A stretch of 64,000 bases of DNA, taken from Roseibium suaedae (lineage in GTDB: Bacteria > Pseudomonadota > Alphaproteobacteria > Rhizobiales > Stappiaceae). The notes beneath the pieces were generated by a model that worked only from the letters and a program-made list of their open reading frames with translations, was not told where the DNA came from and did not search any database. Shown here in pieces: positions 1 to 9,757 of this stretch; within the stretch, counting starts at the first letter, position 1; the number at the start of each line of letters is the position of its first letter. The stretch spans positions 1-64,000 of the forward strand of contig NZ_FRBW01000003.1 in NCBI RefSeq assembly GCF_900142725.1. Reading direction: 5' to 3'. Position numbers and translations under genes: made by a program.

Positions 1-1
1 C

Positions 2-175
2 TTGATGAGCGCTTGTCTCGCTGGGTGCGCAAGCCCTGAGGGAAGTTTCTGCGAGGTGTCGCGCCCGATCTATCTGGATAGCATCGCAGGCAAGTCTGTC
101 GCGGAGAAGCGGGCGATCCAGTCGCACAACGAAAAAGGTGAGGCCCTTTGCGGCTGGGAGCCGGTTCATGACTGA
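2..175 (+). CDS. Phage Rz1-like spanin lipoprotein, 5' end possibly outside window
   Basis: This small open frame runs from the window edge to a TGA at 173. It contains a lipobox-like LAGC followed by ASPEGSFCEV, and ends in HNEKGEALCGWEP. Small prophage lysis lipoproteins of Rhizobiales phages have this layout: a lipobox, a conserved FC, then 'HNxxGxxLCGW'. The product would be an outer-membrane lipoprotein that helps disrupt the envelope at lysis. An ATG at position 5 could be the start, but it leaves almost no signal peptide, so the gene probably begins upstream. The stop overlaps the start of the next gene, as in a compact lysis cassette. The family assignment comes from recalled similarity and is moderate. 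Confidence 0.5.
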   Translation: MMSACLAGCASPEGSFCEVSRPIYLDSIAGKSVAEKRAIQSHNEKGEALCGWEPVHD

Positions 176-524
176 CACTGTGAATACGGCGCTGATGAAG
201 ATGATGGACGAGGGCTTCCGGGAAGTCCGTTCCATTCTGGCTTCGCAGCAGGAGACCGCCTCGGAAAGCCGCAGGCGCCTCTATGCAAAGCTGGAAGAAA
301 TGTCGGGCGAAATGCTGGCGCTCAAGAGCCGCGTTGATGCGGTAGAGCGGAGTATCGAGGCGTCTGGACCGACGCTTGCGGAAGTCCGCCAGTATCAGCT
401 TCAGGTGCAAGGGGCAGGGCGGCTGGGTCGATTCCTTTGGTGGGCGGGCGGCGGTCTCTTGACCATCGCATTTGCGCTTTACTCGTGGCGCCAGGTCATC
501 GCGGAGTTTCTCAGAAAATCCTAA
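168..524 (+). CDS. DUF1515-type prophage membrane protein
   Basis: The 118-residue product has an N-terminal charged, coiled-coil-like region (residues about 5-75, with EEMSGEMLALKSRVDAVE) and one membrane segment near the C-terminus (about 92-110, FLWWAGGGLLTIAFALYSW). DUF1515 proteins of Rhizobiales prophages share this layout and sit next to lysis genes. I chose the ATG at 168 because it overlaps the stop of the Rz1-like gene; an in-frame upstream start at 138 would add ten residues. The function is unknown; a holin-like or lysis accessory role is only inferred from position. No further phage genes follow directly. Confidence 0.55.
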   Translation: MTDTVNTALMKMMDEGFREVRSILASQQETASESRRRLYAKLEEMSGEMLALKSRVDAVERSIEASGPTLAEVRQYQLQVQGAGRLGRFLWWAGGGLLTIAFALYSWRQVIAEFLRKS

Positions 525-619
525 CAGTCATCCAATCATTGGCTAAACGATCAGACGTCGCGGCAAGGCCAGTTTACAGTATTTTCCCCATCCAAGTTAC
601 CTGCATTTGGTGCTTCATA

Positions 620-647
620 TTGACTTGGTGGTGATGGGGCATACTGT
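620..647 (+). promoter_or_regulatory. Candidate sigma-70 promoter for the riboswitch-nrdHIEF transcript
   Basis: TTGACT (620-625) and TACTGT (642-647) are separated by 16 bases. They lie just upstream of the first conserved cobalamin-riboswitch element, where the leader promoter would be expected. The match to the consensus is fair, and no transcript evidence is available. Confidence 0.4.
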
Positions 648-654
648 ATCTAGT

Positions 655-836
655 GTTCGAGGTCTGACGATTCTAATGAGTTGTCAGCTAAGAGGGAAGC
701 CGGTGCGCTTTGTCTTTGAGGCAAATCCGGCGCTGCCCCCGCAACTGTGAACGGTGAGCCGTTGTCCAAAAGCCACTGGGATATCCCGGGAAGGTGGATG
801 ACTTAGCTTTGACCCGTGAGCCAGGAGACCTGCCTT
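655..836 (+). ncRNA. Cobalamin (B12) riboswitch
   Basis: The conserved core elements appear in the right order: GGGAAGCCGGTG (694-705), GCTGCCCCCGCAACTGT (732-748), AGCCACTG (771-778) and the B12-box AGCCAGGAGACCTGCC (819-834). These are the hallmark blocks of the adenosylcobalamin riboswitch. It lies about 120 bases upstream of nrdH on the same strand. The likely logic is repression of the B12-independent ribonucleotide reductase when adenosylcobalamin is plentiful. I did not identify the expression platform between 837 and 953 with certainty. Confidence 0.95.
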
Positions 837-953
837 GGATGAAACACGTCAGCGGACGGTGGGTCCGGGCGACGCTTGAAGGTGTGTGCCTCACACATGC
901 TCTCTTGTCCCGCCTGCCGTTCAGATTTCGATATTCTTCGGGGTGCAAGAGAC

Positions 954-1175
954 ATGACCGTCATCGTTTACAGCAAGCCTTCCTGCGTTCAATGCAATGC
1001 GACCTACCGTGCGCTCGATCAGCGCGGCGTCGACTATACCGTCATCGATCTAAGTGAAGACACGGTTGCCTTCGAGCACGTGCAGTCGCTCGGCTACAGG
1101 CAGGTCCCGGTTGTCGAGGCACTGGGCGAGCACTGGGCTGGGTTCCGTCCGGACAAGATTGCAGCGCTGAGCTAG
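954..1175 (+). CDS. nrdH: Glutaredoxin-like protein NrdH
   Basis: This 73-residue thioredoxin-fold protein supplies electrons to the class Ib ribonucleotide reductase. The redox pair CVQC is at residues 11-14, and the family features [18 protein letters not shown] and WAGFRPDKI are visible. The start is the ATG at 954, giving the usual NrdH length; the frame stays open upstream but reads into the riboswitch leader. It is the first gene of nrdHIEF and ends 4 bases before nrdI. Confidence 0.95.
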   Translation: MTVIVYSKPSCVQCNATYRALDQRGVDYTVIDLSEDTVAFEHVQSLGYRQVPVVEALGEHWAGFRPDKIAALS

Positions 1176-1179
1176 GTTC

Positions 1180-1584
1180 TTGGCACAGCTCGTCTATTTT
1201 TCGAGCGCTTCGGGAAACACCCATCGGTTCATCGAAAAACTAGGAAGTCCGGCGTTCCGCATTCCGCGGCACAAGTCGGAAGCGCTTCCCTATGTCCGTG
1301 CGCCTTTTGTCCTGATCCTGCCGACTTACGCGGATGGAGAGGGCCGGGGAGCCGTGCACAGCCAGGTGATCCGGTTTCTGAACGATGCGCCGACGCGATC
1401 CTTCCTGAAAGGCGTCATTGCCTCCGGCAACCGCAATTTCGGGGCCTATTTTGCCCATGCAGGAGATGTTGTGTCGAAGAAATGCGGCGTTCCACTGCTC
1501 TACCGTTTTGAGCTTGCCGGAACCGACACCGATCTCCACCGCGTCCAACACGGGATGACAGAGTTTTGGAAACGACAGTCCTAG
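1180..1584 (+). CDS. nrdI: Ribonucleotide reductase flavodoxin NrdI
   Basis: The 134-residue protein begins [16 protein letters not shown], the flavodoxin phosphate-binding loop. It carries the family stretches LPTYADGEG and [16 protein letters not shown]. NrdI supplies the oxidant that assembles the Mn(III)2-tyrosyl radical cofactor in NrdF. The start is TTG at 1180, which yields the usual N-terminus. The 3' end overlaps nrdE by 19 bases, consistent with translational coupling. Confidence 0.95.
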   Translation: MAQLVYFSSASGNTHRFIEKLGSPAFRIPRHKSEALPYVRAPFVLILPTYADGEGRGAVHSQVIRFLNDAPTRSFLKGVIASGNRNFGAYFAHAGDVVSKKCGVPLLYRFELAGTDTDLHRVQHGMTEFWKRQS

Positions 1585-3716
1585 ACCGTCCGGCAAGCCC
1601 GGCGGCAAACCTCGACTATCATGCGCTCAACGCGATGCTGAACCTCTATGACGCAAACGGCAGGATCCAGTTTGATGCCGACCGTCAGGCAGCGCGCCAG
1701 TATTTCCTCCAACACGTCAACCAGAACACGGTTTTCTTCCATTCCCTGGAGGAGAAGCTCGGCTATCTGGTGCGTGAGGGGTACTACGAAAACGAGGTGC
1801 TGGAACAATACGACGAGGCCTTCGTCAAGGCGATCTTCGAGGCGGCCTATGCGCGCAAGTTCCGCTTTCCGGCCTTCCTCGGCGCCTTCAAATATTACAC
1901 CAGCTACACGCTGAAGACCTTCGACGGAAAACGCTACCTGGAGCGCTTCGAGGACCGGGTGGTGATGGTTTCTCTGACACTGGCCGCCGGCGACGAGGAT
2001 CACGCCATGCGGCTGATGGACGAGATCATTTCCGGCCGGTTTCAGCCGGCGACGCCGACCTTCCTCAATGCTGGCAAGAAGCAGCGCGGCGAGCTGATCT
2101 CCTGCTTTCTGCTGCGTCTTGAAGACAACATGGAATCCATAGGGCGCGGTATCAATTCTGCACTCCAGCTTTCCAAGCGCGGCGGCGGCGTGGCGTTGCT
2201 CCTGACCAACATCCGCGAAGCGGGCGCGCCCATCAAAGGGATCGAGAACCAGTCATCCGGCGTCATTCCGGTGATGAAGCTTCTGGAGGACAGTTTCTCC
2301 TATGCCAACCAGCTCGGCGCGCGCCAGGGTGCAGGAGCAGTCTATCTCAACGCCCATCACCCGGACATCCTGCGCTTCCTCGACACCAAGCGCGAGAACG
2401 CGGACGAGAAGATCCGCATCAAGACCCTCTCACTCGGCGTCGTGATCCCGGACATCACCTTCGAACTCGCGAAGGAAGACGACGACATGTACCTGTTCTC
2501 GCCTCACGATGTGGAGCGGGTCTACGGCACGCCGTTTTCGCAGGTTTCGGTCACGGAAAAGTACCGTGAGATGGTCGATGATCCACGCATCCGCAAGAAG
2601 AAGATCCGGGCGCGCAGTTTCTTCCAGACCATCGCCGAGATCCAGTTTGAGAGCGGCTATCCTTACGTCCTGTTCGAGGACACCGCCAACCGGGCCAATC
2701 CGGTTGACGGGCGCATCAACATGTCGAACCTCTGCTCGGAGATCCTCCAGGTCAACGAAGCGTCAGAGTTCAACGACGACCTTTCTTACAGCTATCTCGG
2801 CACGGATATTTCCTGCAATCTCGGGTCGCTGAACATCGCCAAGGCAATGGATGGCGGCGACCTCGGTGCAACTGTCGAGACTGCGGTTCGCGCCCTGACC
2901 GCCGTCTCCGACATGAGCTCAATCGAGAGCGTTCCGTCCGTGCGCCGTGGCAATGACGAAAGCCATGCCATCGGTCTTGGCCAGATGAACCTGCATGGCT
3001 ACCTAGCCCGTGAACGCATCCATTATGGTTCGAAGGAGGGTGTCGACTTCACAAGCATGTATTTCTGCGCGGTCGCCTATCACTGCATCCGGGCTTCCAA
3101 TGCCCTGGCGCGCGAACGCGGCAGGAGCTTCAAGGGGTTCGAGAAAAGCAGATACGCCGACGGTTCCTTCTTTGACAAATACACCGAGCGCGGGTGGAAA
3201 CCGAAAACCGGTAGGGTAAGGGAACTGTTCGAGGAGGCGGGCATCGATCTTCCGACGCAGGCGGACTGGCTGGCGTTGAAGGAGGCCGTCATGGCGGACG
3301 GGCTCTACAACCGGAACCTCCAGGCCGTTCCGCCAACCGGCTCCATCAGCTACATCAACAACGCCACATCCTCGATCCACCCCATTGTCTCGAAGGTCGA
3401 GATCCGCAAGGAAGGCAAGATCGGCAGGGTCTATTATCCGGCCGCCTACATGACCAACGACAATCTGGAGTTCTACCGGGATGCCTACGAGATCGGACCG
3501 GAGAAGATCATCGATACTTACGCGGCTGCGACCGAGCATGTCGACCAGGGCCTGTCCCTGACGCTTTTCTTCCGCGACAGCGCGACGACACGGGATGTCA
3601 ACCGCGCCCAGATCTACGCCTGGAAGAAGGGCATCAAGACCATCTACTACATCCGCCTGCGCCAGATGGCCCTTGAGGGCACGGAAGTGCAGGGCTGCGT
3701 GTCCTGCTCGCTTTAG
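1566..3716 (+). CDS. nrdE: Class Ib ribonucleoside-diphosphate reductase, alpha subunit
   Basis: The 716-residue catalytic subunit reduces ribonucleoside diphosphates to deoxyribonucleotides. Visible signatures include Cys180 in [12 protein letters not shown], Cys390 in MSNLCSEI (the thiyl-radical motif), [10 protein letters not shown] just after it, [11 protein letters not shown] near the substrate site, and the C-terminal redox pair CVSCSL (Cys711, Cys714) that NrdH re-reduces. There is no N-terminal ATP-cone, as expected for class Ib. Translation probably begins at TTG 1566, inside nrdI. A stop-to-start gap of 12 bases leads into nrdF. Confidence 0.97.
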   Translation: METTVLDRPASPAANLDYHALNAMLNLYDANGRIQFDADRQAARQYFLQHVNQNTVFFHSLEEKLGYLVREGYYENEVLEQYDEAFVKAIFEAAYARKFRFPAFLGAFKYYTSYTLKTFDGKRYLERFEDRVVMVSLTLAAGDEDHAMRLMDEIISGRFQPATPTFLNAGKKQRGELISCFLLRLEDNMESIGRGINSALQLSKRGGGVALLLTNIREAGAPIKGIENQSSGVIPVMKLLEDSFSYANQLGARQGAGAVYLNAHHPDILRFLDTKRENADEKIRIKTLSLGVVIPDITFELAKEDDDMYLFSPHDVERVYGTPFSQVSVTEKYREMVDDPRIRKKKIRARSFFQTIAEIQFESGYPYVLFEDTANRANPVDGRINMSNLCSEILQVNEASEFNDDLSYSYLGTDISCNLGSLNIAKAMDGGDLGATVETAVRALTAVSDMSSIESVPSVRRGNDESHAIGLGQMNLHGYLARERIHYGSKEGVDFTSMYFCAVAYHCIRASNALARERGRSFKGFEKSRYADGSFFDKYTERGWKPKTGRVRELFEEAGIDLPTQADWLALKEAVMADGLYNRNLQAVPPTGSISYINNATSSIHPIVSKVEIRKEGKIGRVYYPAAYMTNDNLEFYRDAYEIGPEKIIDTYAAATEHVDQGLSLTLFFRDSATTRDVNRAQIYAWKKGIKTIYYIRLRQMALEGTEVQGCVSCSL

Positions 3717-4718
<1,002 letters not shown>

Positions 4719-4897
4719 TGAGGCTTTTCTTCAATGCACTGATGATGGTGTCTTTGACGTCAGGCCGCGAAGTTTGATACCCGAACGAAGCCCTTACCTA
4801 GTCCGCTTAAGCAACATCAAACTTGCGTATCATGTTTGGGAACCGTGACAAAAAGGGTGTTCTGGAAGTTTCCAAGACCCAAAACCTGGAGATCTAA

Positions 4898-5320
4898 ATG
4901 ACGGCAAAGTCCCGACCGGCCCCTGATCAGGATGGCTCCCTGGCAAGTATGATTGAATGCCATGGCTTGATCTTGTTCACTGAGAATTATGAAGACTGCG
5001 TGTCTTTCTATCGTTTTAAACTAGGTCTGCCGCTGTGGTACGAGAAAGATGGTCTGACTTGCTTACATTTCGGTGATGGATACCTGATGATTGAGACGGG
5101 CGGGATCGCCCGCAAGTCTCGAAAAACCGTTTCCGAGAACCCGACTGCGATCCGATTTAACGTGCAGGACGTCAAGGCTGCGGCCCAGAGATTGGAAAAG
5201 CAGGGCGTCGACGTACGTATCAATGAGTATAGTTGGGGAACAACTGGCAGCTTCGTTGATCCAGATGGCAATGTTTGCAGTCTAAAGAACGCTGATGATC
5301 CTTACTTCAAAGTTAGCTAA
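4898..5320 (+). CDS. VOC-family (glyoxalase-fold) protein
   Basis: The 140-residue protein has one vicinal-oxygen-chelate module: ILFTENYEDCVSFYRFKLGLPLWYEK at the first strand-helix and SFVDPDGNVCSLKN at the C-terminal strand. The fold covers glyoxalases, dioxygenases and resistance proteins, and the substrate cannot be read from the sequence. It sits between nrdF and a truncated phage-type methyltransferase on what appears to be accessory DNA. Its stop lies only 8 bases before the methyltransferase remnant begins, which suggests a recombination joint at its 3' end. Confidence 0.8.
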   Translation: MTAKSRPAPDQDGSLASMIECHGLILFTENYEDCVSFYRFKLGLPLWYEKDGLTCLHFGDGYLMIETGGIARKSRKTVSENPTAIRFNVQDVKAAAQRLEKQGVDVRINEYSWGTTGSFVDPDGNVCSLKNADDPYFKVS

Positions 5321-5328
5321 AATATAAT

Positions 5329-5964
5329 CAGCCGTTCTCATCCTCCGGAAAGAGGCGGGGCAGGGATGACCCGCGCCATCTCTGGCCGGACGTCGCCAGG
5401 ATCATCAGAGAATGCGATCCCGAATGGGTCTTCTGCGAAAACGTCGAAGGACATCTGGACCGTGGATTTGAAGAGGTCGCCGGGGACTTTCAGGCAATGG
5501 GCTATAGCGTCAACGCGGGATTGTTCTCGGCGGTTGAAGTTGGCGCGGCCCACATCCGGAAGAGGCTCTTCATTCTGGCCCACGCCGACCATAAGCCTCT
5601 ACTGCTGCCGGACGGATGTCCTTATCGATCAGGGAGCGTTTCGTTTCCGGACGGCGACCGATCAGAAGGGCAGCCAGCATTCGATCGGGAATGCCGCAAG
5701 GGTATGGTCGGTGTTCTGGATGACTGCGCAGACCATGGGGCTGAAGCCCTCTCAGGCTCTGATCTCCCGATCTTCGCACCCGCTCCATGTGACCTTGATG
5801 CCTGGAACACGCACCTGTCCCGGGGACTGGACCTTCAACCCGAACTTTTCCGACTGGCTGATGGGCTGGCCAATCGGGTGGAGCGATCCAGGGCAGCCGG
5901 TAACGGGGTTGTCCCGCTGGCTGCAGCGCATGCGTGGCGAAATCTCAAGGCTGAGCATGTTTAG
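5329..5964 (+). pseudogene. N-terminally truncated phage-type C5 DNA methyltransferase
   Basis: The open frame begins QPFSSSGKRRGRDDPRHLWP, exactly where motif IV (PCQPFS) of a cytosine-5 DNA methyltransferase would be cut after its Cys. It continues with WVFCENVEGH (motif VI, ENV), VEVGAAHIRKRLFILA (motif VIII) and RVERSRAAGNGVVPLAAAHAW (motifs IX-X). Motifs I-III and the catalytic Cys are missing, and no start codon or RBS precedes the homologous part. About 210 codons of undisturbed frame remain, so the truncation looks recent or the remnant is untranslated. The combination of motifs resembles methyltransferases in alphaproteobacterial prophages. The product cannot be an active methyltransferase. 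Confidence 0.8.
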
Positions 5965-6188
5965 ATGCGGTAGCTGACGGCTCCTTGCTGCCGTTAAGAT
6001 CTTGGCTGACCCACTTCCGCCTAGCGTCGCCCACGCAGTCGTTTACCGGCTGATGCGGATTTCCTGAAAGCGGTCAGACCATTCGGCAGGAATTGATTCG
6101 GCGGCCACCTGCGTTGCTAGTCGAATCACAAGAAAACGTGCATAAGTTTCCAGTTTTTCGATCGGCTAAAGTAGATTCAGTAGACAAC

Positions 6189-7289
6189 ATGGCGAAGGCG
6201 AAAAAAAACAAATCGATCAGTGAAGAGGCGAAGCTTGCAGCGGAGCAGGCCGTCATCGCCATCTCGAGGCAGGTAAAATTCAACGTCGCGGAATATCCGG
6301 TATCGATGTACGTGAGCAGGTTCAAGGATGATGTTAGCGATCGATATTTCGTTCCGGAATACCAGCGCAATTTGGCCTGGAACGACGAGCAGAAGTCTCA
6401 GTTTGTGGAATCGTTGTTGGTCGGCCTCCCGATCCCGTTCATGTTTTTCTATCAGACCCCAGAAGGACGCATGGAAATCGTGGACGGTTCGCAGCGCATG
6501 CGCGCGATGCGTTCGTTTTTGAAGGAAGGTCTGCGGCTCAGCGATCTGGTATTGGTACCCGAACTCAATGGCTTTTCGTTTTCCGATCTACCTAGCGATC
6601 GGCAGAATAAGCTCGAAGATATCACGATCCGCACGATCCTACTTGATACGGACACCGATCCGGCGACACGCGCGGAGATGTTCGCGCGCATCAACAGGAC
6701 GGGTACGATGGCCAATGAGGCGGAGATACGCAGGGGCTCGCTCCCAGGTCCTGTTACTAGCCTGATCCAGGAGCTTGCCGAGTCGGCTCAGTTCGTTGAG
6801 GCCACACCTCTTACCGAAAAGGCTGTCGCGCAGCGCGAGCGTGAGGAACTGGTGACGCGGTTCTTCGCTTACCTCAACAGGAACGACACACCGGATGGCC
6901 GCTTTCCGGGATACCGCGACCGGCCGAAGAAATTCCTGTACGACTATCTAAAGGAGGCGAACACGGCAGCCACGGCCGATCCTACGATCGTACCCGCGAT
7001 GCGGGAGGAATTCGTACGAATGCTAAATTTGGTCTCGGCTTCTTTTCCGCTCGGCTTTCGCAAGACCAAGACCGCGAACACGGTGCCGCGCGTCCGGTTC
7101 GAAGCGATCGCTGTCGGCTCAGCACTTGCGTTGCGGCAAGACCCCGACGTAGTCGTCGCGCCAGAGGTGGTTGCGGACCGGATGGTCGCAGCAAACTTCG
7201 ACAAAATCGTCGTGTCCGATGGAGCGAACGTGCGCTCTAAACTCGAGGGGAGGATCGATCTCGGCCGGTCGCTCCTGATCGACGAATGA
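6189..7289 (+). CDS. DUF262 (ParB/GmrS-like) protein of a putative defence operon
   Basis: The 366-residue product carries the DUF262 signatures VPEYQRNLAWNDEQ (EYQRNLAW at 57-64) and EIVDGSQRMRAM (DGSQR at 99-103), then MFARINRTGT. DUF262 is the ParB-like nucleotide-binding/nuclease fold of the type IV restriction protein GmrSD, where the DGQQR-like motif is part of the active site. I chose the ATG at 189 bases past 6000 (MAKAKKNK); the frame extends further upstream but without a good start. Its stop overlaps the next gene's start in ATGA, so the three genes form one unit. The ParB-like fold suggests NTP-dependent DNA processing; the target is unknown. Confidence 0.82.
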   Translation: MAKAKKNKSISEEAKLAAEQAVIAISRQVKFNVAEYPVSMYVSRFKDDVSDRYFVPEYQRNLAWNDEQKSQFVESLLVGLPIPFMFFYQTPEGRMEIVDGSQRMRAMRSFLKEGLRLSDLVLVPELNGFSFSDLPSDRQNKLEDITIRTILLDTDTDPATRAEMFARINRTGTMANEAEIRRGSLPGPVTSLIQELAESAQFVEATPLTEKAVAQREREELVTRFFAYLNRNDTPDGRFPGYRDRPKKFLYDYLKEANTAATADPTIVPAMREEFVRMLNLVSASFPLGFRKTKTANTVPRVRFEAIAVGSALALRQDPDVVVAPEVVADRMVAANFDKIVVSDGANVRSKLEGRIDLGRSLLIDE

Positions 7290-7999
7290 CAGATCTACAT
7301 GCGACCCTTGCCGAACGTAGGCAGGAATTCGAGGGCCACCTTGCATTCGCGGCTGCACTCGACCGACGCCTGATTGAGGGGGACACAATCTCAATCGGCG
7401 AGATGGCCCTGTCGGCACGGCACCTCTTGACGATCAAGTCGGGCCTCATCGTCCATCTCTACAACGTTGTTGAAGCGACGATGACGAAGGTAATCGAAGA
7501 GATCGGCAAGGAAGTGTTAGCGGTTCCACCATCACAGTGGTCGCACATCACCGTCAAGGAATGGCTTCGTCACTATGCTGCGATCGGCGTGGATGGAAAC
7601 GAACACACGAGGCTTGAGGTCGTCCATGGAGCGGCATTAAAACTCCTTGCTAGGGAGCCAATCGAGCACTCTAAATTCAAGAAGCCCTCCGGCACCTGGT
7701 CCGACAAGGTCATCCTGGAGTTCTCTCGACGGCTTGGCGTGAACTTTCCGCTCAATGCGCAGATTGCACCGCGCATCCAGCCATCGCCGAAATACAGGGA
7801 TATGACGCCTTTGGAATTCCTCGCCGATCGAAGAAACGCTATCGCGCATGGGCGGCGTACGTTCGAGAACGGTGCGAACGACCTTACGCTGCCCGCGATT
7901 GCAGAGCTCGCTTCAGTGTCCCTCGACTATCTGGTGCTGGCGGTGACGGCGTTCGAAAACTATATTGTCCAGAAACAATTCAAAACAGCCGATGCATAA
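7286..7999 (+). CDS. MAE_28990/MAE_18760-type HEPN putative nuclease
   Basis: This 237-residue, mostly helical protein has the motif RRNAIAHG at 182-189, with R183 and H188 forming the R-x4-H site typical of HEPN ribonucleases. The N-terminus (LTIKSGLIVHLYNVVEATMTKVIEEI) matches the pattern I associate with MAE_28990/MAE_18760-type HEPN proteins, which comparative genomics links to DUF262 and restriction-modification genes. It overlaps the DUF262 gene by 4 bases and the methyltransferase by 8. The likely role is a toxic effector, perhaps RNA-cleaving, restrained or triggered by its partners. Family assignment is by motif and context; activity is inferred. Confidence 0.75.
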   Translation: MTDLHATLAERRQEFEGHLAFAAALDRRLIEGDTISIGEMALSARHLLTIKSGLIVHLYNVVEATMTKVIEEIGKEVLAVPPSQWSHITVKEWLRHYAAIGVDGNEHTRLEVVHGAALKLLAREPIEHSKFKKPSGTWSDKVILEFSRRLGVNFPLNAQIAPRIQPSPKYRDMTPLEFLADRRNAIAHGRRTFENGANDLTLPAIAELASVSLDYLVLAVTAFENYIVQKQFKTADA

Positions 8000-9074
8000 A
8001 GTAGAGCAACCAATAATTGTAGCGGTCGACCTCTTCTGCGGAGTAGGGGGGCTCACCTATGGCCTGCAATCGTCTGGCATCGCGGTGAAACTCGGCGTCG
8101 ATATTGATCCCGACTGCGCCTATGCCATAGAGCATAATTCCGGCGCGACTTTCCTGGAGGCCGACGTCGCTTCGCTTGATGAAGGGATCATTACCGGCGC
8201 GTTCGAGAACGCGGAAGTCAGTCTCCTGGCGGGATGTGCTCCATGTCAACCCTTCTCGACATATTCCCGCGCGGCGAAGCAGAAACACGGTGATGCGGCG
8301 GGAGAGAACCGCAGCAAGGATTGGCGCCTTGTGGAGCACTTCGCCAATCTTGTCGAGCGAGTCCAACCGGATCTGGTGACGATGGAGAACGTGCCTCCCT
8401 TGGCGCAGCAACCCGTTTTTGGGCTGCTCCTAGAGAAGCTTCAAGGGTATTGGGTGGATTGGCGGATCGTAGAGTGTCAGGCAATCGGCCTTCCTCAAAC
8501 TCGGAAGCGCCTCGTGCTTGTCGCGTCCCGGCTCGGGCCAATTGCCATTCCCGATTTCGAGAAACCTATCCTGACGGTCCGCGCTGTGATCTCAGAGCTT
8601 CCAGAACTGGAAGCCGGGGGACAGGATCCCAATGATCCGCTGCATCGCGCGAGCAAGCTGAGTGCCGTAAATCTGGCAAGAATACGCCACTCGAAGCCGG
8701 GGGGGACATGGCGCGACTGGCCGGAGGACCTAAGGTCCTCGTGTCATCTTAAAGAGACCGGAGCAACTTATCCGTCGGTGTATGGAAGGATGCAGTGGGA
8801 TAAGCCTGCGCCAACCATCACAACCCAGTGTTTCGGTTACGGCAACGGTCGATTTGGCCACCCAGAGCAGGATCGGGCTATCAGTCTGCGAGAAGCGTCG
8901 ATGCTCCAAGGCTTTCCCAAGGACTACTCGTTCCTACCGAACGAGAAAAGCGCAAGCTTCGACAAGCTCGGCCGTTTGATCGGCAATGCGGTTCCGGTCA
9001 AGCTTGGACAAGTCATTGGCGAATTGTTCTCGGACCATGTCGCTAAAATTCGCCTGCACAGGTTAAAGCATTGA
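7992..9074 (+). CDS. C5-cytosine DNA methyltransferase
   Basis: The 360-residue protein has the full motif set: VDLFCGVGGLTYGL (motif I, residues 12-25), PCQPFS with catalytic Cys85 (IV), MENVPPLA (VI, Glu132), PQTRKRLVLVAS (VIII) and GRLIGNAVPVKLG (X, GNAVP at 331-335). A target-recognition region of roughly 100 residues lies between VIII and IX. It should methylate cytosine in a specific DNA sequence that cannot be predicted here. The ATG at 7992 overlaps the HEPN stop; an in-frame TTG at 7965 would add nine residues. No separate restriction endonuclease gene is present, so DUF262/HEPN may provide the restricting activity. Confidence 0.92.
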   Translation: MHKVEQPIIVAVDLFCGVGGLTYGLQSSGIAVKLGVDIDPDCAYAIEHNSGATFLEADVASLDEGIITGAFENAEVSLLAGCAPCQPFSTYSRAAKQKHGDAAGENRSKDWRLVEHFANLVERVQPDLVTMENVPPLAQQPVFGLLLEKLQGYWVDWRIVECQAIGLPQTRKRLVLVASRLGPIAIPDFEKPILTVRAVISELPELEAGGQDPNDPLHRASKLSAVNLARIRHSKPGGTWRDWPEDLRSSCHLKETGATYPSVYGRMQWDKPAPTITTQCFGYGNGRFGHPEQDRAISLREASMLQGFPKDYSFLPNEKSASFDKLGRLIGNAVPVKLGQVIGELFSDHVAKIRLHRLKH

Positions 9075-9667
9075 CGTGGTGCCGCAGGCTCGTCCCATGG
9101 TCTTCAAGTCTGAGCTGCTTTTCCGTGTTTTACGTTTCCTTTATCTGAAAAGGAGTGGAAGATCCCCGAGCATGGGCCATGGCTAATAGCGAAAACACCG
9201 TTCACACCGTGCGCGGTTTCCAGGCCGCAAGCGCGTCAAAGATGTTCAAACGTATGCCACACACAAATTTCCTGACAGTCCCGCCAACCATGTTGTTAGT
9301 TCTTTCAAAGCCAGTTCACTAGACCCTGATTCCTTAGACCAGACAGTCTGCAAAAGGCCTCTTTCGGTAATTAGTTCCGACCACAGCGAACGTCCGCTCT
9401 CCGCCGTGTCTAGACCTTGGAGCAGAGCGTATCGAACGGTCGAATACGGAAGCTGAGGGCGCAAAGCAGCCGGATGATAGAGCTGGAAACCCAACTCTGC
9501 CTCTCAATGCTTTAGTTTGAAACTGGGTGCCAAGTGAAGTTGCGCGCTACACTTTGTGGCCCAGAATGTGACCCATTTTGTGACCCAGTGTGCAGATTTT
9601 TGAGCCTAAGGTGCAGGCGCTTTCTGCAAAAATCACTTTAAAATCAATAATTTAAAGGAAAAACGAG
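9075..9667. other. Non-coding junction between defence operon and tRNA-Ser
   Basis: I see no convincing gene in this stretch. An antisense open frame of 82 codons (9246-9494) has no recognisable domain or RBS. The last 110 bases hold three short direct repeats (listed separately) and an A/T-rich run just before the tRNA 3' end. No integrase could be traced in any frame. Confidence 0.6.
9555..9587. repeat. Three 9-bp direct repeats with 12-bp period
   Basis: TGTGGCCCA (9555), TGTGACCCA (9567) and TGTGACCCA (9579) are spaced exactly 12 bases apart, with the first copy differing at one base. They lie about 80 bases from the 3' end of tRNA-Ser, on the island side. Such repeats may be recombinase arm-type or protein-binding sites, but they could be the relic of an older coding sequence. 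Confidence 0.5.
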
Positions 9668-9757
9668 TGGCGGATGGGGTGGGATTCGAACCCACGGAAC
9701 GCTTCCACGCTCGGCGGTTTTCAAGACCGCTGCCTTAAACCACTCGGCCACCCATCC
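9668..9757 (-). tRNA. tRNA-Ser (anticodon UGA)
   Basis: Read on the minus strand, the sequence folds as a class II tRNA. The acceptor stem is GGATGGG/CCCATCC, the D-arm contains GCCGAGTGG, the anticodon loop is CTTGAAA with anticodon TGA, the variable arm is long, and the T-arm carries GGTTCGAATCC. The CCA end is encoded (TGG on the plus strand at 9668-9670). The long variable arm and UGA anticodon identify serine. Its 3' end faces the accessory DNA, the orientation usual for an integration site. Confidence 0.97.

Noticed and set aside
5366-5977. 203-codon open frame overlapping the methyltransferase remnant
   Set aside because: The neighbouring frame carries the methyltransferase motifs ENV, RKRLFILA and GNGVVP; this one has none.
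9246-9494. Minus-strand 82-codon frame before the tRNA
   Set aside because: No domain, no RBS, and composition unlike neighbouring genes.
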